Notes under the pieces: generated by a model
Databases searched by the model: none
Told to the model about the DNA's origin: nothing
Seen by the model: only the letters and a program-made list of their open reading frames with translations
Program-made: the position numbers and the translations under genes
Assembly (NCBI RefSeq): GCF_000733295.1
Contig: NZ_JPMI01000008.1
Span: 1-64,000 of the forward strand
From: Archangium violaceum Cb vi76
GTDB lineage: Bacteria; Myxococcota; Myxococcia; Myxococcales; Myxococcaceae
Length of the DNA: 64,000 nucleotides
Reading direction: 5' to 3'
Shown here: in pieces, positions 16,232-25,426 of the stretch
Layout: each line of letters begins with the position of its first letter
Numbering within the stretch: position 1 is the stretch's first letter

Positions 16232-17150
16232 GTACGAGAAGATTGTCCTCGTCACCCGCAAGACGAGGCTCGCCGAGCTGGTGGAGCGCTTCAACACGCG
16301 CTCGCAGGCGCGCTTCTACCTGGAGCACGCCGGCCAGGACTTCGAGGACTACGCGCGGGAGGATGACACCTACCGCCGCTCGCTCGATGCGCTGCACAAG
16401 CTGCTGGAGCTCGGCCTGCCGGTGCAGCAGGTGGACCGCTCGCTGGTGCCCACCTTCCTCTTCACCGGCAAGGAACTGGTGGCGACGGTGGGCCAGGATG
16501 GCCTGGTGGCCAACGTGGCCAAGTACGTGGGCTCGCAGCCCATCGTCGGCGTCAACCCGGACCCCGAGCGCTTCGATGGCGTACTGCTGCCCTTCGGCGT
16601 CGACAAAGCGCGGGTGGCGGTGCGCCATGTGCTGGAGTCACACGCCCGTTTCCGCGAAGTGACGCTCGCCGAGGTGGTGCTGAGCGATGGCCAGCGGCTG
16701 CTCGGGTTCAACGACTTGTTCCTCGGGGCGCGAACCCACGTCTCCGCGCGATACATGCTGCACTACGAGAAGCGCGCCGAGTCCCAGTCCTCCAGCGGCA
16801 TCATCGTCTCCACGGGCGCGGGCTCGAGCGGCTGGCTGTCCTCGGTGTTCACGCTCGCCCAGGGACTCACGGCGGCAACGGGTGGACAGCCGGGCCAGCC
16901 CTGGCGAATGACTTGGGAGGACCCGCGGCTGGCCTTCGTGGTGCGCGAGCCCTTCATCAGCCGGCACTCGGCGGCCAGCGTGGTGGCCGGATTCGTCAGC
17001 GCTCAGCAAGAACTGGAGGTGGAGTCGCGGATGCCCTCGGGGGGCGTCATCTTCAGCGACGGTATCGAGGAGGACTTTTTAGCATTCAACGCGGGAACCA
17101 CGGCCCGAGTGCGTCCGGCGACCCAGCGCGCTAGGCTTGTCGTCTCCTAG
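16224..17150 (+). CDS. NAD kinase-like protein
   Basis: A 308-residue protein with the diacylglycerol kinase/NAD kinase fold. The usual GGDG motif appears as VGQDGL (90-93), the NE motif as FNDLF, and the C-terminal nucleotide-binding region as SSGIIVSTGAGSSGW. The altered GGDG and NE motifs mean the substrate may differ from NAD or that activity is reduced. Paired SPFH and NAD kinase-like genes recur in bacteria. The start overlaps the SPFH stop by 8 bp, which indicates translational coupling. It is followed after 14 bp by a low-G+C gene with its own strong ribosome-binding site. Confidence 0.78.
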   Translation: MAEYEKIVLVTRKTRLAELVERFNTRSQARFYLEHAGQDFEDYAREDDTYRRSLDALHKLLELGLPVQQVDRSLVPTFLFTGKELVATVGQDGLVANVAKYVGSQPIVGVNPDPERFDGVLLPFGVDKARVAVRHVLESHARFREVTLAEVVLSDGQRLLGFNDLFLGARTHVSARYMLHYEKRAESQSSSGIIVSTGAGSSGWLSSVFTLAQGLTAATGGQPGQPWRMTWEDPRLAFVVREPFISRHSAASVVAGFVSAQQELEVESRMPSGGVIFSDGIEEDFLAFNAGTTARVRPATQRARLVVS

Positions 17151-17164
17151 AAGGAGCAAACCGC

Positions 17165-17797
17165 ATGCCCGTGCCGAGCTGGTACCACTTGCACGAAGAG
17201 TGGTTCAACAAGATCCCATCAGACCATGAGCGCCTGGAAAGTCTGATGCAAATTGCTCTCCACGCGCTGAAGACAGAGGACGACGACCTCTCATCTCGGT
17301 TTGCGCTAGGCACAGCTCGAGGGTTCGCGTCCACATATCACCCTCATTACAATCAAGGTGTCGGCTCCCTTTTTGAAACGGCCCTTGCCTATACGGTTTT
17401 CAAGGCATGGTTGCCTGTAGCGCCAGTAGGGTGGGAAGCGGCATACCCATCAAATTTAGCTCAGAAAGCAGATCTCGTGGTGCGAGATGCATCTGGGAAT
17501 GCGCAGTGGGTTTTCGAGATGAAGTGGTGGCAGAACAACCACGCTAAAACTCTGAATGTGCTGCGAGATGATCTAGACAAACTGCGAACCTGGAGCCCTG
17601 CCGAAGAACGGTTCCTGCTTGCGATCTGGTATGGCCGTCGAAGCGATTACGGCAAAGATCGCGAAGCAATGCTGGCTGGGTGTGAGCAATTCAACCAGGT
17701 TACCCCCATTTACCTTGGAAGTTTCGCAACGGATATTGCGGCCTATCGTCAAGTCGGTGGAGGGTATTTCGCTGTAGGCTTGGTGCGAGTCCTCTGA
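17165..17797 (+). CDS. Low-G+C protein with PD-(D/E)xK nuclease-like motif
   Basis: A 210-residue protein not assigned to a named family. The centre has the layout of a PD-(D/E)xK nuclease core: an acidic helix GSLFETALAY (Glu71), ADLVV (Asp103), a short turn, then WVFEMKWW (Glu118, Lys120). C-terminal strands LLAIWYGR and YFAVGLVRVL would complete the fold. The ATG has AAGGAG 8 bp upstream and lies 14 bp after the NAD-kinase-like gene. G+C is low for the region (29 of 60 bases in 17341-17400), pointing to recent acquisition. Nuclease activity is an inference from spacing of motifs only. Confidence 0.7.
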   Translation: MPVPSWYHLHEEWFNKIPSDHERLESLMQIALHALKTEDDDLSSRFALGTARGFASTYHPHYNQGVGSLFETALAYTVFKAWLPVAPVGWEAAYPSNLAQKADLVVRDASGNAQWVFEMKWWQNNHAKTLNVLRDDLDKLRTWSPAEERFLLAIWYGRRSDYGKDREAMLAGCEQFNQVTPIYLGSFATDIAAYRQVGGGYFAVGLVRVL

Positions 17798-17805
17798 AAC
17801 CAAAC

Positions 17806-20800
17806 TCAGCCCGGAAGCCCCTGGGCGAGCGGCTCCAGGTGCTGCACCTTCACGTTCAGCACCTTCCCAGTCTTCTCCAGGACCCCCTGCCCCACCAGGA
17901 ACAACGCGCCATGGATGTCCTTACGGAACCGCGCGTACGCGTCCGGCGCCACCACCAGGTTCGCGATCCCCGTCTCGTCCTCGAGCGATAGGAAGCAGAA
18001 CCCCTTCGCCGTCGGCGGCATCTGCCGGGTGATGAGCATCCCGCCCACCGCCACCCGGGCCCCCGCTCGCACCCGCTCCAGCCCCGCCGCCGTCACCGCG
18101 CCCCTCTTACGCAGTGCCGGTCTCAACAGTTCCAGCGGGTGCTTCTCCAGCGACACCCCCACCGTCTCGAAGTCCTTGCTCACCCGCTCCGCCACGTTCA
18201 TCTGCGGCAGCTCCACCTGCGTCCCGTCCATCGCCATCCCGAAGAACAGGTCCGTCTCCTCCAGCGGGCCCAGTGCCTGGATCTCCCACAGCGCGTCCCG
18301 CCGCGAGCCGCTGATGCTCCCCAGCGCCCCCGCCAGCGCCAGCCGTGCCAGCTCGTGCCGAGGTGCCCGCGTCCGCCTCGCCAGCTCGCCGATGCTCGCG
18401 TAGCGCCCTCCCTGTCTCGCTGACTCCACCCGCCTCCCCGCTGCCTCCTGGAGCCCTCGTATCATCCGCATCCCCAACCGCAGCGCCCCGCCCTCCTCCA
18501 TCGTGCAGTCCCACCCCGAGTGGTTCACGTCCACGCCCAGCACCTTCACCCCATGCCGCTGCGCGTCCGCCACCAGCGTGTGCGGCGCGTAGAAGCCCAT
18601 CGGCTGCGAGTTCAACAGCGCCGCCGTGAACGCCGCCGGGTAGTGGCACTTCAGCCACGAGGACGCGTACGCCAGCAGCGCGAAGCTCGCCGAGTGGCTC
18701 TCCGGGAAGCCGTAGTGCGCGAACCCGCGGAACTGGCGGAACAACGTGTCCACGTACTCGGGCGAGTATCCCCGCCCCACTCCACCCTCCACGAAGCGCT
18801 GGTGGTACGGCCCCAGCCGCTCCTCCGCCCGCTTGTGTGACAGCGCTCGCCTCAGTCCGTCCGCCTCCGCCGGCGTGAAGCCCGCCACCGCCATCGCCAG
18901 CTTCATCGCCTGCTCCTGGAAGAGCGGCACCCCCAGCGTCTTCTGCAGGATCCGCCGCACGTCCTCCGACGGGTACTCCACCGGCTCCTTCCCCTCCCGC
19001 CTCCGCAGGTACGGATGCACCATGTCCCCGACGATCGGCCCCGGCCGGATCAGCGCGATCTCCACCACCAGGTCATAGAAACACCGCGGCTTCAGCCTCG
19101 GCAGCATGTTCATCTGCGCCCGGCTCTCGATCTGGAACACCCCGATCGAGTCCGCGTTGCACAGCATCTCGTAGACCTTCGGATCCTCCGCCGGAATCGT
19201 GGCCAGCGACAGCTCGCGCCCGTGGTGCTCCTTGATCAGCGCCAGGCACTTCGCCAGCGCCGTCAGCATCCCGAGCCCCAGCAGATCCACCTTCAGGACG
19301 CCCACCGCCTCCAGGTCGTCCTTCTCCCACTGCACCACCGTGCGGCCCTTCATCGCCGCGTTCTCCACCGGGATCATCTCCACCAGCGGCTCACGCGTGA
19401 TGACGAACCCGCCCACGTGGATGGAGAGGTGTCTCGGGAAGCTCTCGATCTCCTGCGCCAGTGCCAGCGTCTGCCGCACCCGCCGGTCCTCCTCCGACAG
19501 CCCCACCTCCTTCAGCAGCTCCAGCGACATCTCGCCGTGCGCCCCCGCCACCTTCGCCAGCCGGTCCACCTGGTCCAGCGACAGCCCGAGCGCCTTGCCC
19601 ACCTCGCGCAGCGCCAGCCTCCCCCGGTAGCAGATGACCTCGCACACCATCCCCGCACGGTGCCGGCCGTGCTTCTCGTACACGTACTGCAGCACCTCCT
19701 CGCGCCGCTCGTGCTCGAAGTCCACGTCGATGTCCGGCGGCTCCTTGCGCTCCATGCTCAGGAAGCGCTCGAAGAGCAGCCCCATCCGCACCGGATCGAT
19801 CGCCGTCACGCTCAGCGCGTAGCACACCGCCGAGTTCGCCGCGCTCCCACGCCCCTGGCACAGAATCCCCTTCGAGCGCGCGAACCGGACGATGTCCCAG
19901 ATCGCCAGGAAGTACCCCGCGAAATCCAATGCCGCGATCAGCTTCAGCTCGTGCTCGATCTGCTTCACCACCTCGGGCGGCACGCCTCCCGGGTAGCGCA
20001 CCTGAAGCCCCTGGTACGTCAGCTCGCGCAGCCACGTCGACGTCGTGTGCCCCGGCGGCAGATCCTCTTCCGAGAAGTGATAGCGCAGCCCGTCCAGCGT
20101 CGCGTTGCAGCGGCTCGCCAGCTCCACCGTGCGCTCCAGCGCCTCCGGGCAGTCCGCGAACAGCCGCGCCATCTCCTCCGGCCCCTTCAGCGTCCGCTCC
20201 GCGTTGGGCAGCCTCCTCGTCCCGAGCTGCCCCAGCGTCGTCTTGTACCGGATGGCCGTGAGCACGTCCTGCAACGGCTGGCGGCTCCGCTGGTGCGTGT
20301 GCACGTCGTTGTGCGCGCACAGCGGCACCCCGAGTGTCTTCGCCAGTGCCTTCGCCTTCGCCACCCGCGCTTCGTCCCCAGAGGACAGCGTGCGGCACAT
20401 GCCCACGTAGAAGCGATCCCCGAAGGACTCCGCCAGCGGCCCCACCCGATCCGCCGCCACGGGGTACGGCAGCAGCGCCAGCAGCCCCTCGTTGCCCTCC
20501 GCCAGCTCGCGCCACGGCAGGCCCGCCTCGCCCTTGGGGTGCAACATCCGGCTCTTCGAGATCAGCCGGCTCAGGTTCGCGTAGCCCCTCGCGTCCTGCG
20601 CGTACACCACCACCGGCGGGCCATCCATCAGTGTCAGCTCGCTGGCGATCAGGTATTTGATTCCCGCTTCCCTCGCCGCGAGGTGGGCCTTCACCGCTCC
20701 GTACAGGCCGTCCCCATCCGCCAGCGCCACGGCGGACAGTCCCCGCTCCGCCGCTGCCTGGATCAGTTCCTCGGGGTGCGATGCCCCGCGCAGAAACGAG

Positions 20801-20841
20801 AAGTTCGACCGGCAGACCAGCTCGGCGTACACGATCGCCAC
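17806..20841 (-). CDS. dnaE2: Error-prone DNA polymerase DnaE2 (ImuC)
   Basis: A 1011-residue C-family polymerase of the DnaE2/ImuC type, which extends lesions in damage-induced mutagenesis with ImuA and ImuB. The PHP domain begins at once (YAELVCRSNFSFLRGASHPE). The polymerase active site shows PPDIDVDFEHERREE and VLKVDLLGLGML, which supply the catalytic aspartates. A helix-hairpin-helix region and a C-terminal OB domain (VAVGGMLITRQMPPTAKGF) follow. DnaE2 lacks the epsilon-binding region of replicative DnaE, in keeping with this length. GTG 20841 is the listed start; GTG 20832 is also possible. A CTGA-N8-TCAG palindrome sits immediately upstream. imuAB lie about 40 kb away. Confidence 0.95.
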   Translation of the reverse strand: MAIVYAELVCRSNFSFLRGASHPEELIQAAAERGLSAVALADGDGLYGAVKAHLAAREAGIKYLIASELTLMDGPPVVVYAQDARGYANLSRLISKSRMLHPKGEAGLPWRELAEGNEGLLALLPYPVAADRVGPLAESFGDRFYVGMCRTLSSGDEARVAKAKALAKTLGVPLCAHNDVHTHQRSRQPLQDVLTAIRYKTTLGQLGTRRLPNAERTLKGPEEMARLFADCPEALERTVELASRCNATLDGLRYHFSEEDLPPGHTTSTWLRELTYQGLQVRYPGGVPPEVVKQIEHELKLIAALDFAGYFLAIWDIVRFARSKGILCQGRGSAANSAVCYALSVTAIDPVRMGLLFERFLSMERKEPPDIDVDFEHERREEVLQYVYEKHGRHRAGMVCEVICYRGRLALREVGKALGLSLDQVDRLAKVAGAHGEMSLELLKEVGLSEEDRRVRQTLALAQEIESFPRHLSIHVGGFVITREPLVEMIPVENAAMKGRTVVQWEKDDLEAVGVLKVDLLGLGMLTALAKCLALIKEHHGRELSLATIPAEDPKVYEMLCNADSIGVFQIESRAQMNMLPRLKPRCFYDLVVEIALIRPGPIVGDMVHPYLRRREGKEPVEYPSEDVRRILQKTLGVPLFQEQAMKLAMAVAGFTPAEADGLRRALSHKRAEERLGPYHQRFVEGGVGRGYSPEYVDTLFRQFRGFAHYGFPESHSASFALLAYASSWLKCHYPAAFTAALLNSQPMGFYAPHTLVADAQRHGVKVLGVDVNHSGWDCTMEEGGALRLGMRMIRGLQEAAGRRVESARQGGRYASIGELARRTRAPRHELARLALAGALGSISGSRRDALWEIQALGPLEETDLFFGMAMDGTQVELPQMNVAERVSKDFETVGVSLEKHPLELLRPALRKRGAVTAAGLERVRAGARVAVGGMLITRQMPPTAKGFCFLSLEDETGIANLVVAPDAYARFRKDIHGALFLVGQGVLEKTGKVLNVKVQHLEPLAQGLPG

Positions 20842-20845
20842 CCTA

Positions 20846-20862
20846 CTGAGCGGCCGTTCAGG
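20846..20862. promoter_or_regulatory. LexA-box-like operator upstream of dnaE2
   Basis: CTGAGCGGCCGTTCAG is a near-perfect palindrome (7 of 8 base pairs) ending 5 bp upstream of the dnaE2 GTG. It fits the Myxococcus xanthus LexA consensus, as I recall it (CTRHAMRYBYGTTCAGS), at 15 of 17 positions. The same CTGA-N8-TCAG layout occurs before imuA. Confidence 0.6.
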
Positions 20863-20990
20863 CGGAAGGTCCGCCCCGGTAGGTATGTTGAGGCTACCCG
20901 CCGTGTCTCGTCACTGGGGAAGTGGGATCATCCCGCATGACCTTCTTGCCGGGTGTGGCACGGGGTGGAACCTGGGACGTCTGATCCAGA

Positions 20991-21024
20991 CCCTCACCCT
21001 GACCCTCTCCCAGAGGGAGAGGGG
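20991..21024. repeat. Dispersed palindromic repeat, copy 3
   Basis: CCCTCACCCTGA followed by a CCCTCTCCC/GGGAGAGGG-type hairpin (here CCCTCTCCC-AGA-GGGAGAGGG). GGAACCTGGGA lies upstream and is repeated before copy 4, so the unit is larger than the hairpin. Confidence 0.75.
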
Positions 21025-21056
21025 ATTCACACGGGTGGGAACCTGGGAGCCGGATA

Positions 21057-21092
21057 CCCTCACCCCAGCCCTCTCCCGGAGGGCGAGGGAGT
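21057..21092. repeat. Dispersed palindromic repeat, copy 4
   Basis: CCCTCACCCCAG followed by CCCTCTCCC and GGAGGGCGAGGG, in direct tandem with copy 3 and preceded by the same GGGAACCTGGGA. It lies just upstream of the DUF3142 lipoprotein gene. Confidence 0.75.
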
Positions 21093-21123
21093 GGGGCCGC
21101 TCGAACCGGGTTAGGATTCCAAG

Positions 21124-22245
21124 GTGTCCTCGATACGACGATGCACCTGGATGCCGCCAGGCATGTTGCTCCTCGCGTTCGGCCTCGCTTGCTCGCGCGG
21201 GGACTCACGGCCATCACAGCAGCTCGTCCACGAGGCCTACGTCTGGCAGCGCGACTGGAGCCCGGAGTTGGAGCAGTCCATCGCGGACGTTCCCTCGGAA
21301 CTGGGCGCTCTCCGCGTGCTGGCTCGCGAGCGCTCTGGACCCTCCCGCACGCCGGTGGACATCGCGGTGGATGTGGAGGCATTGGCTCGCAGCGGCCGCG
21401 AGGTGGTGGCGGTGATGCGCGTGGATGGCACGGCGCCGCTCGAGGGCATCTCCCTCCAGGAGGTCGCCACCCACGCCCGGGCCTGGCGGGCGAAGGGCGT
21501 CCGCGTCCGGGGCATCGAGCTGGATCATGACTGCGCTACCGCCGCACTGCCCGCCTACGCGGACTGGTTGGCGCGCGAGCGCGTGGCACTCGGAGACCTG
21601 GCGCTCTCCCTCACGGCGCTACCCACGTGGAGCACCTCGCCGGCACTCGCCCGGCTCGTCTCCATTCCCGATGGCATCGTGCTCCAGGTGCACGCCGTGC
21701 GTGCTCCCACGCTCTTCACCCCCGACGAGGCCCGGAGCTTCATCGAGGCCTGGTCCCGGGTCACCCGCCGTCCCTTCCACGTGGCGCTCCCCACCTACCG
21801 TGTGCGGCTGCGCGACGGGACGCCCCTGTCCGCGGAGCCTCGCGAGGTGGCCCGCTTCCTCGCCGGACTGCGCGAGCGCCCCGTGGAGGGAGTCGCGGGC
21901 ATCGTCTGGTTCCGGCTCGGCCACCGGGGCGATCCAGAGGCGTGGAGCACGTCCACCCTCTCGGCGGTGGTGCGCGGTGAATCGCTCGACCCGCGGTTCC
22001 TCCCCCGACTGGTGGACGCGGGCGGAGGCACGCTGGACATCGTCATCGAGAATACCGGCCGCGTGGACGCCCCCGCTCCCGCGAGCCTCACCCTTTCTGG
22101 AAATCTCGAGGTCCTCGATGGTGTGGGCGGCTATGCCCCGCGAGGGACCTCGCTCGTGGCGCGCATGCCTCCCCGGCTGCGCGCCGGCGAGCGCCGTGTC
22201 ATTGGCTTCGTCCGGGGATCCGAGGTGGCCATTGCTGCTCCGTAG
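21124..22245 (+). CDS. DUF3142 lipoprotein
   Basis: A 373-residue lipoprotein (basic N-terminus, then LLLAFGLAC with Cys at 23) resembling DUF3142. It has the TIM-barrel-like pattern of that family: YVWQRDWSPELEQSI, VVAVMRVDGTAPL, VRGIELDHDCAT, LSLTALPTW, VALPTYRVRL and GIVWFRLGHRGD. The conserved acidic residues (ELDHD) suggest a glycosidase-like barrel, but no activity is known. The GTG at 21124 gives a complete signal peptide; ATG 21151 is an alternative. The stop overlaps the next gene, so the two are coupled and probably act together in the envelope. Confidence 0.75.
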   Translation: MSSIRRCTWMPPGMLLLAFGLACSRGDSRPSQQLVHEAYVWQRDWSPELEQSIADVPSELGALRVLARERSGPSRTPVDIAVDVEALARSGREVVAVMRVDGTAPLEGISLQEVATHARAWRAKGVRVRGIELDHDCATAALPAYADWLARERVALGDLALSLTALPTWSTSPALARLVSIPDGIVLQVHAVRAPTLFTPDEARSFIEAWSRVTRRPFHVALPTYRVRLRDGTPLSAEPREVARFLAGLRERPVEGVAGIVWFRLGHRGDPEAWSTSTLSAVVRGESLDPRFLPRLVDAGGGTLDIVIENTGRVDAPAPASLTLSGNLEVLDGVGGYAPRGTSLVARMPPRLRAGERRVIGFVRGSEVAIAAP

Positions 22246-24247
22246 TGCATTGACGTTCCTGGTCTTCCTGGTGGTGCTCACTCCCGTGCGCCGCGCGCGC
22301 GCCTGCGGCCCCGACTTCCCGCCCGTGTTGCTGGGCGATCGGGCACACCTGCTGGCGGAACTGCCGGACGGTGCCTTCCTGCACGAGGCCTCGCACCTGC
22401 TGCCGAAGCCGGCGGACACCTTCGTCGTCGTCGAGTCCGCCGCGGAGCCGGAGGGAGCCCGGACGGGTGGCGGTGCCCGCGAGACGGAGCTGTACCAGTC
22501 CGGTGCGAAGGCCTTCCACGCGGGGCACTGGGACGAGGCGCGTGCCCGTTTCCTGGAGGTGCTCGCCTTGCCCGCCGGGGAGCGCCGCCGGTTCTCCACC
22601 TTCGCGGCCTTCATGTTGGGGCGGATGGCGGGTGCGGGCACCGAGCTGGAGGAAGCACGGCAGCGCTTCGCCGAGGTGCGCGCTCTGGTGCGAGAGGGTT
22701 TCGATGATCCGCTGGGCCTGGCGGTCGCCAGCCTGGGCGAGGAAGCACGGCCCCTGCTGAGAGCGGGTGACGACACGGGAGCGCTCCAGCTCTACGCGGA
22801 GCAGGCGGCCCACGGGAGCTGGAACGGAACAACCTCCCTGCTGTTCATGGCCCGGGCCATTGCCCGTGACGAAGCGCGCCTGCTCCAGGTGTTGAGGGAG
22901 CCCCTGGGGCAGCGCCTGATGGCCACCTATGCCTGGACGCGCGGGCAGGAGATCCTATGGGTGGACGACACCACGGAGTCCCCCACGCCGCTGCGGCGTC
23001 TGCTGGAGGCACTCGCGGCCGTGCCCGGACTGGCCGGAGCGGACCGGCTGGCGGCGGGAGCGTGGCGCGCGGGACGCTTCGACCTGGCCGAGCGCTTCGC
23101 CGGACAGGAGCGGACCCCGCTCGCCGCCTGGGTGCAGGCGAAGCTGGCGGTGCGCCGGGGAGACAATGCGGCGGCGGAGCGGTTCCTCGCGGAAGCCGCG
23201 GAGGGCTTCCCGCCCCAGGAGAACTGGGCGCCCCAGGACTGGTTGACGCCGCAGCGTCCACGGGCCCATGTGGAGGGAGAGCGGACGCTCCTGGCGCTCC
23301 TGCGCGGCGATTTCCCACAGGCGGCGGAGCTCGTGCTGAAGACCTGCTCCTGGCCGGACATCGCCTATGTCGCGGAGCGCGTGCTGACGGTGGAGGAGTT
23401 GCAGCGGTTCATCGCGGCCCATGCCTCCAGCCCGGAGCTCCAGTGCAAGCCCGATCCTGGCTTGTGGCAGGAGGAGAACGAGCGCCAGGACGTGAATGCC
23501 CAGCTCCGTCTGCTCCTCGGGCGGCGCCTGCTGCGCGGCGGGCGTGGCCAGGAGTCCCTGGAGTACTTCCTCGGCACGAAGTGGGAGGAGCCCGCGCGCA
23601 AGTACGTGGAGGCACTCGAGCAGGCCCGGTCCGCCTGGCGCGACCTGGATGAGGCTCAGGCGCTCTACGCGGCGGCGCGGCTCGCGCGCTCCACGGGCAT
23701 GGAGATCATGGGCACCGAAGTGGCACCAGATTGGGCCTGGGTGGCGGGCCTGTACGACGTGGGCGAGTGGAATGCCGAGCTCCAGCGGGCCTCCGAGGGT
23801 TCCCCCGCGCGAGCCAGCCTGGGAGATCCGCCGCTCGACTCGGAGGCGGAGCGCGCGCGGCTGACCGCCCACGCACCACCGCATACGCGGCGCTTCCACT
23901 ACCGCTCCACGGCGGCGGATCTCGCCGAGCAGGCCGCGGCGCTGGTGCCTCCCCGCAGTCAGGCATACGCCGCGCTCCTGTGCCACGCCGCGCGATTCGT
24001 CGCGCGCACCGAGCCGGAGCGCGTCCAGCGGCTCTGGGCCACCTACGTGAAGAACGGAGCGTTGATCTACGACACGACGTTGTTTGGCGAGCGCTGCCCG
24101 GAGCCGGACTTCGAGCGGCTGCGCAACCAGAAGCTTGCCATGCCCTGGCGGACCTGGAGGCTGCGCACCCTGGCCACGGTGGGCGCGGGCTTCCTGCTGC
24201 CCATGCTGGGCGCCGTGGTCCTCGTACGCCGCAAACGCCGCCAGTAG
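22232..24247 (+). CDS. Envelope protein with TPR-like repeats and C-terminal membrane segment
   Basis: About 671 residues, unassigned. The start is TTG 22232, supported by GAGGTGG 5-6 bp upstream and a signal peptide directly after it (LLLRSALTFLVFLVVL, then Ala-Cys-Gly). The body is helical and TPR-like, for example YQSGAKAFHAGHWDEARARF, LGRMAGAGTELEEARQRFAE and AAGAWRAGRFDLAERFAG. The C-terminus has a membrane segment and basic tail (VGAGFLLPMLGAVVLV then RRKRRQ), so the bulk is probably periplasmic and anchored. It overlaps the DUF3142 lipoprotein gene by 14 bp. Longer upstream extensions of this frame are shadows of that gene. Confidence 0.72.
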   Translation: MLLRSALTFLVFLVVLTPVRRARACGPDFPPVLLGDRAHLLAELPDGAFLHEASHLLPKPADTFVVVESAAEPEGARTGGGARETELYQSGAKAFHAGHWDEARARFLEVLALPAGERRRFSTFAAFMLGRMAGAGTELEEARQRFAEVRALVREGFDDPLGLAVASLGEEARPLLRAGDDTGALQLYAEQAAHGSWNGTTSLLFMARAIARDEARLLQVLREPLGQRLMATYAWTRGQEILWVDDTTESPTPLRRLLEALAAVPGLAGADRLAAGAWRAGRFDLAERFAGQERTPLAAWVQAKLAVRRGDNAAAERFLAEAAEGFPPQENWAPQDWLTPQRPRAHVEGERTLLALLRGDFPQAAELVLKTCSWPDIAYVAERVLTVEELQRFIAAHASSPELQCKPDPGLWQEENERQDVNAQLRLLLGRRLLRGGRGQESLEYFLGTKWEEPARKYVEALEQARSAWRDLDEAQALYAAARLARSTGMEIMGTEVAPDWAWVAGLYDVGEWNAELQRASEGSPARASLGDPPLDSEAERARLTAHAPPHTRRFHYRSTAADLAEQAAALVPPRSQAYAALLCHAARFVARTEPERVQRLWATYVKNGALIYDTTLFGERCPEPDFERLRNQKLAMPWRTWRLRTLATVGAGFLLPMLGAVVLVRRKRRQ

Positions 24248-24274
24248 GATGGCTCGCTTCACGTGGAGACAACG

Positions 24275-25360
24275 ATGACGGATGCGAATCTTCTGAAGGA
24301 AGCGGAGCGGCTCCAGGTACTGCTGGCCGAGCAGGCCGCGAAGCATGATCGTGAGACCACCTTCCCCGAGGAGGGGAAGACGGCCATGAGTCACTCGCCG
24401 CTGAACACGGCGCTCCTGGACGGCGCCTCGTGGCTGACCTTCGGGCAGGTCATCAGCATCCTGGCCCGGGGGGATGCCTCCTTCGCCACGGTCTGGCTGA
24501 TGCATCAGGGGTCGGCGGCGATGCTGCGGGCCCTGGTGGACCCGGCGCAGGCCTCCTTCATGGAGGCGGAGTTCCGCCGTGGCGCCTGGTTCGGAAACGC
24601 CCTGGGCGAGCCCACCAGCGGCAACCAGTTCCTGATGCCGCTGCAGCAGGCCCGCCGCGTGGAAGGAGGCTGGCGCCTCTCGGGGTCCAAGCGCTTCGTC
24701 TCCGGCGGCGAGGGTGCGAAGTACCTCATCACCAGTGCCGTCTGCGACGGGCAGCCCGGCTTCTTCCTCATCGACAAGGATGACTCCGTCCGGGCGGAGG
24801 AGATCTGGGATCCCATGGGCATGCGGGCCACCCGCAGCCAGCTCCTGCACCTCCAGGACACGCTGCTGCCGGAGTCCCGGAGGCTGCGGCTCGATCCCAC
24901 CCAGGCCAACGCCATCGCCGTGGGGCTGCCGTGGATCTCCATCGGCATCGCCGAGGCGGCGATGGGCTTCGCCATCGGCTACGCGAAGGAGCGCAGGCTT
25001 CCCCCGGAGAACAAGCCGCTCGCCGAGCTGCAGTGGGTCCAGTTCTCCGTCGCGGACATGAGCACCCGTCTGGAGGCGGCGCGCTCCCTGGCCATCCGCT
25101 CGGCCACCGCCACCGACCAGCGCACCCCGGACTCTCCCTTCCTGCAGATGCAGGCCAAGATGGTGGCCAATGACGCCGCCATCGCCATCGCCACCGCGGC
25201 CCTGGAGCTCGCGGGAGGCTCGGGCTACCTGAAGAGCCGCCCCATCGAGCGCTACGTCCGTGACGCCATGAGCGGGCCGCTGATGGCCTGGTCCCCCGCC
25301 GTCACCCGCGACCTCCTCGGCAAGGCCATCCTGGGTCTCCTGGGGCCTCCACCGGCCTGA
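24275..25360 (+). CDS. Acyl-CoA dehydrogenase family protein
   Basis: A 361-residue acyl-CoA dehydrogenase homologue. N-terminal helices include FGQVISILARGDASFATVWL, the beta domain has LGEPTSGNQFLMPLQQA and WRLSGSKRFVSGGEGAKYL, and the C-terminal helical domain ends with LELAGGSGYLKSRPIERYVRD. The last motif matches the part of the family that binds FAD across the dimer. It is a little short at both ends. ATG 24275 is chosen because GGAG lies 8 bp upstream; an in-frame GTG at 24263 is possible. It stands alone, so substrate cannot be inferred. Confidence 0.85.
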   Translation: MTDANLLKEAERLQVLLAEQAAKHDRETTFPEEGKTAMSHSPLNTALLDGASWLTFGQVISILARGDASFATVWLMHQGSAAMLRALVDPAQASFMEAEFRRGAWFGNALGEPTSGNQFLMPLQQARRVEGGWRLSGSKRFVSGGEGAKYLITSAVCDGQPGFFLIDKDDSVRAEEIWDPMGMRATRSQLLHLQDTLLPESRRLRLDPTQANAIAVGLPWISIGIAEAAMGFAIGYAKERRLPPENKPLAELQWVQFSVADMSTRLEAARSLAIRSATATDQRTPDSPFLQMQAKMVANDAAIAIATAALELAGGSGYLKSRPIERYVRDAMSGPLMAWSPAVTRDLLGKAILGLLGPPPA

Positions 25361-25426
25361 GTCAGGTGCACTCCGCCGCCTCGCTTTCGCCCATGCGGGG
25401 CGGGCATTTCAGGAGAAGATGGCCTC

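Noticed and set aside
22955-24850. A 631-residue minus-strand frame across two + strand genes
   Set aside because: It spans the end of one real gene and the start of another with no domain; a G+C artefact.
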